Shown: positions 43,906 to 49,157 of the stretch, in pieces
Position numbering within the stretch: position 1 is the stretch's first letter
How the letters are laid out: each line of letters begins with the position of its first letter
Source of the DNA: Caulobacteraceae bacterium
Lineage (GTDB): Bacteria > Pseudomonadota > Alphaproteobacteria > Caulobacterales > Caulobacteraceae
NCBI GenBank assembly: GCA_947476555.1
Contig: CANJRI010000012.1
Coordinates: 1-49,157, forward strand
Direction of reading: 5' to 3'
DNA length: 49,157 nt
The notes under the pieces: generated by a model
Seen by the model: only the letters and a program-made list of their open reading frames with translations
What the model was told of the DNA's origin: nothing
Databases searched by the model: none
Position numbers and translations under genes: made by a program

Positions 43906-45438
43906 ATGGTGCAGAATGGACCGTGGCGCACTCGCGCCGCTCTCGCCGCGCTTGCGTCGGCCACGGCGCTGACAGCGCCCCAGATCGCCCAGGCGGGCGG
44001 GCCGGTGAAGCCGCTCTATGGCGACATCTCTCCGTTCTACGGCGATATCTCGCCGTTCTACGGGGACATCTCCCCCTTCTATGGCGACATCAGCCCCTTC
44101 TATGGGGACATCTCCCCGTTCTGGGGGGACATCAGTCCGTTCTGGGGCGACATCTCTCCGTTCTACGGCGACATCTCGCCGTTCTGGGGCACGGACAATC
44201 CGGTGTTCGGCTCCGGTGCGCCGGCGTTCGCGGAACTCGGGCCGTTCTGGGCGAAGACCGGCAAGAGCTGGGACGGCATCGCCGCCCAATGGCGGGTGCT
44301 CAAGCCGTCGGTCGCCACGCCGGCCGACTACAAGCCCGTGGCCGACAAGCTGAAGGACCTGGTGGCCGATTCCCGCGTCTTCTGGGCCGCCTCGGTGCAG
44401 GCCAAGACCGGCAAGGACTTCGACGCCGGCTTCGCCAACGCCGTGCTGGCCAAGCACAAGATCGACCTCAACGACCCCGCCTCGCTGGCCAAGCTCTCGG
44501 AGACCCAGCGGGCGCTGTTCTTCCTCGACTGGTACGACGGCCTGATGGCCTTCACCGGCACGGACCGGGTCGACCACTGGATGAAGGGGATCAACTGGAC
44601 CCCGTCGCTCACCACCACCCAGGGCGCCGGCGGCTCCACCACGATCGGCATCCTCGACATGACCGTGGTCAAGGACGCGACGATCCGCGGCAGCGTGGTC
44701 CGCTGGGACGGCGTGTCGGATTTCACCAACGGCCACGGCGCGGCGGCGGGCGAGGTGCTGGTGCTGGCGGTGCGCGACAGCGGCATCGGCATACCCAAGG
44801 CGCGGCTGGAGGACGTCTTCGAGAGCTTCCGCCAGGTGGACGGTTCGATCACCCGGGCCTACGGCGGCACCGGGCTGGGCCTGGCGATCTGCCGAAAGCT
44901 GGCCCACGCCATGGGCGGCGAGATTTTCGTCCAGAGCGCGCTTGGGGAGGGCTCGACCTTCACCGTGCGCCTGCCTCTGGAGCGGGCCGCCGGCGTCGAG
45001 GGAATTGCGCGGGAGGCGGCGGTCGTCCCCGAGGTCCTGGCCGACTGCCGGCTGCTGCTCGCGGACGGCAACCCCCTGTCCCAGGCGGTGGTCCGGGCGG
45101 CCCTGCAGCCGGCGAGCCGGGCGATCGAAGTCACCAACGCCTACGCCGAGGCCGCCGAGGCCGCCGAAAGCGGGCGGTTCGACCTGATCCTCGTGGAGGG
45201 GGCGATCCTGGGCCCCGACCCCGACACCCGCGCCTCGGCCGTGTTCAGCCTGGCCGCCTGCGCCGCGCCCGCCAGGGTGGCGGTGCTGATTGGCGGCGCG
45301 GAGGACGAAGAGGTCGCCCGGTTGATCGCCGCCGGGGCGGCCCAGGTCATCAGGAAACCGATCACCGCCGCCGCCCTGGTCGCCGAGCTGGCCGACGGCT
45401 TCGCCGAACGCCACGCCGCCTCGGCCGCGGCGGCCTGA
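43906..45438 (+). CDS. Chimeric protein: subtilase N-terminus joined to a hybrid histidine kinase C-terminus
   Basis: The 510-residue frame has a signal peptide (about 1-30), eight GDISPF-type repeats (38-93) and an S8 peptidase start with the Asp and His motifs (TTIGILDMTVV; DFTNGHGAAAG). Near residue 281 it changes without a stop into a kinase ATPase domain that begins only at G1 (VRDSGIGIP). F-box and G2 follow (FESFRQVDGSITRAYGGTGLGLAICRKL). A receiver-like domain (about 385-505) with Glu in place of the phospho-acceptor (LILVEG) ends it. The subtilase serine is lost, and so are the kinase H-box and N-box; neither activity is expected. The gene is probably the product of an in-frame deletion between two genes. 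GGGGGA lies 8 bases before the ATG; GTG 43903 is possible. Confidence 0.85.
   Translation: MVQNGPWRTRAALAALASATALTAPQIAQAGGPVKPLYGDISPFYGDISPFYGDISPFYGDISPFYGDISPFWGDISPFWGDISPFYGDISPFWGTDNPVFGSGAPAFAELGPFWAKTGKSWDGIAAQWRVLKPSVATPADYKPVADKLKDLVADSRVFWAASVQAKTGKDFDAGFANAVLAKHKIDLNDPASLAKLSETQRALFFLDWYDGLMAFTGTDRVDHWMKGINWTPSLTTTQGAGGSTTIGILDMTVVKDATIRGSVVRWDGVSDFTNGHGAAAGEVLVLAVRDSGIGIPKARLEDVFESFRQVDGSITRAYGGTGLGLAICRKLAHAMGGEIFVQSALGEGSTFTVRLPLERAAGVEGIAREAAVVPEVLADCRLLLADGNPLSQAVVRAALQPASRAIEVTNAYAEAAEAAESGRFDLILVEGAILGPDPDTRASAVFSLAACAAPARVAVLIGGAEDEEVARLIAAGAAQVIRKPITAAALVAELADGFAERHAASAAAA
44017..44184 (+). repeat. Eight 21-bp coding repeats ([YW]GDISPF)
   Basis: Eight consecutive 21-bp units encode YGDISPF five times, WGDISPF twice and YGDISPF once, followed by a decayed WGTDNPVF. 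Third-codon bases vary between units (for example GAC ATC TCT, GAT ATC TCG, GAC ATC AGC). This shows selection on the protein sequence rather than a recent DNA expansion. Similar repeats precede the catalytic domain in some alphaproteobacterial subtilases. Confidence 0.95.
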
Positions 45439-45448
45439 AGGAGCATCC

Positions 45449-45838
45449 ATGCGCGTCCTGTTCGTCGAGGATAACGCCACCAACCGCCGGGTCGTCTACG
45501 AGATGCTGACGGCGGGCGGCATCGAGATGGACGAAGCCGAGGACGGCATCGAGGGGCTGGAAGCCATCGAGGCGGGCGAGCACGACCTGATCCTGATGGA
45601 CCTTCGGATGCCGCGCATGGACGGGCTGACCGCCATCCGCGCCCTCCGGGCAAGGGACGACGCCAAGGCGAAGCTGCCGGTGATCGTCATCACCGCCGAC
45701 GCCGGTTCGACCATCCGCGCCGACTGCATGGCGGCGGGCGCGGACGAGATGATCCTGAAGCCGGTGGTCATGCAGGATCTCTACGCGGCCATCGGAACCC
45801 TGCTGGCGAGCGGCGACGGGGACGTGGTCCTGGCCTGA
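45449..45838 (+). CDS. Single-domain response regulator
   Basis: The 129-residue protein is a lone receiver domain: acidic pocket Glu7-Asp8, phospho-acceptor Asp51 (LILMDLRMPRMDG), a conserved Thr in VIVITADA and Lys104 (MILKPV). It has no output domain, so it should pass phosphate on or bind a partner. AAGGAG lies 6 bases before the ATG, and it starts 10 bp after the chimeric gene. It would have been the partner of the hybrid kinase whose N-terminal part is missing. Confidence 0.92.
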   Translation: MRVLFVEDNATNRRVVYEMLTAGGIEMDEAEDGIEGLEAIEAGEHDLILMDLRMPRMDGLTAIRALRARDDAKAKLPVIVITADAGSTIRADCMAAGADEMILKPVVMQDLYAAIGTLLASGDGDVVLA

Positions 45839-45907
45839 CGCGCTTGACAATCGGGGGTCTCCATGCGCCCCTCCGCGCCTCCAAAAACAGCCGGTTTCCC
45901 GCCCAAG

Positions 45908-47683
45908 ATGCACGCCTACCGCACCCATACCTGCGGCGCGCTCCGCGCCGCCGACACCGGCCAAACGGTGCGGCTTTCCGGCTGGCTGCACCGCAAGCGC
46001 GACCATGGCGGGCTGATCTTCATCGACCTGCGCGACCATTATGGCCTGACGCAGCTGGTGTTCGCCCCCTCCACGCCGGGTTTCGCCGCCGTCGAACACC
46101 TGCGCGCCGAGAGCGTGATCCGGGTGGACGGCGAGGTGGTCGCCCGCTCGGCCGAGACCATCAACCCGAACCTGCCCACCGGTGAGGTCGAGGTGAAGGT
46201 GAAGGAGGTGGCGGTGCTGTCGGAGGCGTCCGAACTGCCCCTGCCGGTGTTCGGCGAGCCCGACTATCCCGAGGAAATCCGGCTCAAGAACCGCCACCTG
46301 GACCTGCGCCGCGAGACCCTCCACCGCAACATCGTGCTGCGCTCGAAGGTGATCCACGCGATCCGCAACCGGATGATCGGGCAGGGCTTCCTAGAATACC
46401 AGACCCCCATCCTGACGGCCTCGTCGCCCGAGGGCGCACGGGACTTCCTGGTGCCGTCGCGGGTCCATCCGGGCAAGTTCTACGCCCTGCCGCAGGCGCC
46501 GCAGCAGTTCAAGCAGCTGCTGATGGTCTCCGGCTTCGACCGCTACTTCCAGATCGCGCCCTGTTTCCGCGACGAGGACCTGCGGGCGGACCGCAGCCTG
46601 GAGTTCTACCAGCTCGACGTGGAGATGAGCTTTGTCACCCAGGAGGACGTGTTCGCGGCCATCGAGCCAGTGATGCACGGGGTGTTCGAGGAGTTCTCGG
46701 GCGGCAAGCCGGTGACGCCCTATCCGTTCCCGCGCATCCCCTACCGGGAGTGCATGTCCAAGTACGGGACCGACAAGCCCGACCTGCGCAACCCGATCGT
46801 CATGCAGGACGTGTCCGACCCGTTCCGTGGCGGTGGTTTCGGCTTGTTCGCCCGCATCCTGGAAGACGGCAAGAACGCGGTGTGGGGCATCCCCGCGCCG
46901 GGCGGCGGCAGCCGCGCCTTCTGCGACCGGATGAACTCCTGGGCGCAGGGCGAGGGCCAGCCGGGCCTGGGCTACATCTTCTGGAGCGAGGACCAGGGCG
47001 GCTGGGGCGGCCCGATCGCCAAGAACCTCGGCCCGGAGAAGACCGACGTGGTCATGGGCCAGCTCGGCATGGGCAAGGGCGACGCGGCGTTCTTCGTGGC
47101 CGGCGATCCCAAGACCTTCGCCAAGTTCGCCGGGACGGCGCGCACCAAGGTCGGAACCGACCTCAAGCTGGTGGACGAGGACAAGTTCGAGTTCGTCTGG
47201 ATCGTCGATTTCCCGATGTTCGAGCTGAACGACGAGGGCAAGGTCGACTTCAGCCACAACCCCTTCTCCATGCCGCAAGGCGAGCTGGAGGCGCTGAACG
47301 GCAAGGATCCGCTGGATATCCTGGCCTACCAGTACGACATCGTCTGCAACGGCTACGAGCTGTGCTCGGGCGCGATCCGGAACCACCTGCCGGAGATCAT
47401 GCTCAAGGCCTTCGCCACCGCCGGCTACGGCCCGGAGGTGGTCGAGGAGCAGTTCGGCGGGATGCTGAACGCCTTCCGCCACGGCGCCCCACCGCACGGG
47501 GGCCTGGCCCCCGGCATCGACCGGATCGTGATGCTGCTGGCCGGCGAGACGGCGATCCGCGAGGTTATCGCCTTCCCGCTGAACCAGCAGGGTCAGGACC
47601 TGATGATGAACGCGCCCTCAGAAGTGGCGGACAAGCAGTTGAAAGAACTTCACATCCGGCTCGCGCCGCCGATCAAGGTCTGA
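45908..47683 (+). CDS. aspS: Aspartyl-tRNA synthetase
   Basis: The class II synthetase of 591 residues charges tRNA-Asp. An OB-fold anticodon-binding domain ([26 protein letters not shown]) comes first. The class II motifs follow: motif 2 in [21 protein letters not shown] sequence and motif 3 in [13 protein letters not shown]. The bacterial GAD insertion domain lies between. The N-terminus known from relatives begins [13 protein letters not shown], hence start 45908. An ATG at 45863 with GGGGGT upstream would add 15 residues and cannot be excluded. It converges on the pentapeptide-repeat gene with a 3-bp gap. Confidence 0.97.
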   Translation: MHAYRTHTCGALRAADTGQTVRLSGWLHRKRDHGGLIFIDLRDHYGLTQLVFAPSTPGFAAVEHLRAESVIRVDGEVVARSAETINPNLPTGEVEVKVKEVAVLSEASELPLPVFGEPDYPEEIRLKNRHLDLRRETLHRNIVLRSKVIHAIRNRMIGQGFLEYQTPILTASSPEGARDFLVPSRVHPGKFYALPQAPQQFKQLLMVSGFDRYFQIAPCFRDEDLRADRSLEFYQLDVEMSFVTQEDVFAAIEPVMHGVFEEFSGGKPVTPYPFPRIPYRECMSKYGTDKPDLRNPIVMQDVSDPFRGGGFGLFARILEDGKNAVWGIPAPGGGSRAFCDRMNSWAQGEGQPGLGYIFWSEDQGGWGGPIAKNLGPEKTDVVMGQLGMGKGDAAFFVAGDPKTFAKFAGTARTKVGTDLKLVDEDKFEFVWIVDFPMFELNDEGKVDFSHNPFSMPQGELEALNGKDPLDILAYQYDIVCNGYELCSGAIRNHLPEIMLKAFATAGYGPEVVEEQFGGMLNAFRHGAPPHGGLAPGIDRIVMLLAGETAIREVIAFPLNQQGQDLMMNAPSEVADKQLKELHIRLAPPIKV

Positions 47684-47686
47684 AGC

Positions 47687-48508
47687 CTAGTTGATCGCGA
47701 TCAGGTAGCGCGGGCGCTCCGGAGGCGCCGGAGGCGGGGGCGGGGCCGGGGGCCTGGGCGCGCCGGGCCGGGCGATGATCACCTGAATGCCATGGCAGCG
47801 CCTGGCCTGCAGGCCGGCCGGAAGCCGGGTCCGGCTGTCGGCGCAGGCCTCGTTGACCTGGTTCTGATTGAGGCCACGGGCGGTGGAGAGGTCGGCGCCG
47901 CCGATCTGCGCCTTATTCAGGTCCGCGTTCCTGAAATCGGCGCCCGCGAAGCTGGCCCCCTCGAGATTGGCGGCCCGCAGGTCGGCTTCCCTGAACGACA
48001 CCTTGTCGAAACGGCCGGCCGACAGGTTGGCGGCGATCAGCTGGGCGCCCTCGAACTGCGCGGCCTGGGCGTCGGCCTGAGCCAGGTTCACGCCTTTCAT
48101 CTCCGCGCCCCTGAAATTGGCGCCCTGGAGGTTGGCGCGGCCGAAGTTGGAGCCCGCCCCCTGGGCGTCGCGGAGGTTGGCGCCGGAGAGGTTGGCGCGG
48201 CCGAAGTTGGAGCCGGTCATGGCCGCTTCCGACAGGTCGGCGCGAGACAGATCGGCGCCCGCGAAGTTGGACCCGACGAAGGCGGCCTCACGCAGGTTCG
48301 CGCCCACCAGCACCGAACCGGAGAAATTGGCGCCGATGATCTTCGCCCCGGCGAGGTTGCGTCCGGACAGCTCGCACTTGGCGCAGGAGCCTCCGAAGGA
48401 TGTCAGCCGGGCCACTTCCTTGTCGGCCAGGGCCAGGGCGCCCGTCGCGAACGACAGGCTCGCCAGGCCGGCGGCCAGGGACAGGATCAGGCGGGCGGGA
48501 CGCGACAT
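47687..48508 (-). CDS. Exported pentapeptide-repeat protein
   Basis: The 273-residue protein has a signal peptide (to about residue 28, ending GALALA) and a short segment with a CAKC pair. About 30 pentapeptide repeats of the A(N/D)LxX type occupy residues 48-210 (for example AGADLSRADLSEA and ANLSGANLRDA) and would fold as a right-handed quadrilateral beta-helix. A proline-rich stretch and a short end YLIAIN follow. The function is unknown; such helices are structural or protein-binding. The ribosome-binding site is weak. Confidence 0.88.
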   Translation of the reverse strand: MSRPARLILSLAAGLASLSFATGALALADKEVARLTSFGGSCAKCELSGRNLAGAKIIGANFSGSVLVGANLREAAFVGSNFAGADLSRADLSEAAMTGSNFGRANLSGANLRDAQGAGSNFGRANLQGANFRGAEMKGVNLAQADAQAAQFEGAQLIAANLSAGRFDKVSFREADLRAANLEGASFAGADFRNADLNKAQIGGADLSTARGLNQNQVNEACADSRTRLPAGLQARRCHGIQVIIARPGAPRPPAPPPPPAPPERPRYLIAIN

Positions 48509-48593
48509 GCGGGCCGAAGCTTTCGTTGAAGGCGGTTCACCTGTGCCCGCGAGCGTCCACCGACGCCACTTAAATCGCTGTAACTTCCAGGCG

Positions 48594-49157
48594 CTAGCTG
48601 GCCTCGCCCTCGAGCGGCGCGCCAGCGCGGGCCCCGCAGGTCTCGCAGATCAGGGCCGCTCCCTTGCGAACCACGGCGATGTCGCCGCACGCCGCGCAGA
48701 CCTGGGCGTTGTCGAGCGCAGCGGGTCCCGGATTGCGGTTGGCGCTGGGCAGGAAGACCAGGTTGTCGGGCGCCGCGCCGCGCGAGAAGCCGCGGGAGAT
48801 GTAGTGCGAAGCCGGATGCAGGGGCTCGTCCTGCTCGGGCTCGCCCTCGGCCTTGCCGCGTCCGAGGCCGTCGGCGTTGAGCTCGGCCGGGTCGGCGTTG
48901 CCGAGGTCGTCCCGGCCCAGGTAGCTGATCCCCAGTTCGCGGAAGATGTAGTCCAGGATCGAGGTTGCGGACTTCACCGTGTCGTTCCCGGTGACCGGGC
49001 CGGCCGGCTCGAAACGGGTGAAGACGAAGGCGTCGACGAATTCGTCGAGCGGCACGCCGTACTGCAGGCCGATGGAGATCGCGATGGCGAAGTTGTTCAT
49101 CAGCGAGCGGAAGGCGGCGCCTTCCTTGTGCATGTCGATGAAGATCTCGCCGAGCTC
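48594..49157 (-). CDS. nrdJ: Vitamin B12-dependent ribonucleotide reductase, C-terminal part (truncated by window edge)
   Basis: The last 187 residues of the class II reductase are visible. This enzyme reduces ribonucleotides to deoxyribonucleotides using adenosylcobalamin. The frame is open to the window edge and reads [20 protein letters not shown], then the family's conserved [25 protein letters not shown]. The C-terminus carries two CxxC pairs (VCAACGD and ICETCG), the zinc-ribbon-like tail that holds the re-reducing cysteines. The apparent start at 49133 is internal. The catalytic core and any upstream B12 riboswitch lie outside the window. Confidence 0.95.
   Translation of the reverse strand, partial: ELGEIFIDMHKEGAAFRSLMNNFAIAISIGLQYGVPLDEFVDAFVFTRFEPAGPVTGNDTVKSATSILDYIFRELGISYLGRDDLGNADPAELNADGLGRGKAEGEPEQDEPLHPASHYISRGFSRGAAPDNLVFLPSANRNPGPAALDNAQVCAACGDIAVVRKGAALICETCGARAGAPLEGEAS

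Noticed and set aside
44017..44184. CRISPR-like repeat array
   Set aside because: The 21-bp units are contiguous without spacers and encode a protein repeat in frame.
45844..45870. TTGACA before aspS as a promoter
   Set aside because: No -10 element at a usable distance was found; the -35 match alone is not enough.
48594..49133. Separate 179-residue gene starting at 49133
   Set aside because: The frame stays open to the window edge with conserved ribonucleotide-reductase sequence, so the Met is internal to a truncated nrdJ.

Overview
The window (about 49 kb, very GC-rich) looks like a chromosomal segment of a Caulobacteraceae member, most probably Phenylobacterium or a close relative. The reasons are the uninterrupted housekeeping order rpoZ-spoT-pyrE-pdxJ-acpS-lepB-rnc-era-recO-parC, one bifunctional Rsh enzyme, a B12-dependent ribonucleotide reductase, and an EcfG-type general stress response (GSR) sigma factor with matching promoters. 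The genus is an inference from gene content and order.

Left edge to 5.2 kb: the end of an IS3-family element has landed in a gene that begins with a Tat-like leader. Then come a conserved small protein, an iron-permease-family membrane protein, an EthA-like flavin monooxygenase and small hypotheticals. An ECF15/EcfG-like sigma factor follows, with a convergent NepR-like mini-gene. The region upstream of the sigma gene carries two perfect, divergent GGAAC-N16-CGTT promoters. One drives the sigma gene; the other points at no annotated gene and may make a small RNA.

5.2 to 16 kb: a KGG-motif stress protein, an OmpR/EnvZ-type two-component pair, a metallo-beta-lactamase-fold hydrolase, an APC permease, the helicase HrpB, a secreted RTX-repeat protein with a lysozyme/transglycosylase-like N-terminus, two RNA methyltransferases overlapping by 4 bp, and two matching hairpin repeats in front of a TetR regulator.

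16 to 25.4 kb: a TonB-dependent receptor, a soluble lytic transglycosylase, dapA-smpB-acetyltransferase, a family-5-type uracil-DNA glycosylase divergent from folK with 3 bp between the start codons, and a YCII-type gene with a one-base frameshift.

25.4 to 38 kb: the housekeeping block. ppGpp metabolism (spoT), pyrimidine and PLP synthesis, CoA-dependent carrier-protein activation, protein export, RNA processing, ribosome assembly, recombination and chromosome decatenation are packed with start/stop overlaps. The spoT frame holds no ATG, GTG or TTG where its conserved N-terminus begins, so a CTG start overlapping the rpoZ stop is proposed.

38 to 49 kb: a 40-residue membrane protein, a 130-bp element with perfect 32-bp inverted ends, opgH next to an acyltransferase-DUF998 fusion, a DUF808 membrane protein, a GSP26-like flavin protein with a GSR-like promoter, and an AT-rich patch with 14-bp tandem repeats. 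That patch precedes the oddest gene: an in-frame chimera of an exported subtilase N-terminus (with eight 7-residue repeats) and the C-terminus of a hybrid histidine kinase, followed by a single-domain response regulator. aspS, an exported pentapeptide-repeat protein and the 3' end of nrdJ close the window. I found no tRNA, rRNA or CRISPR array.
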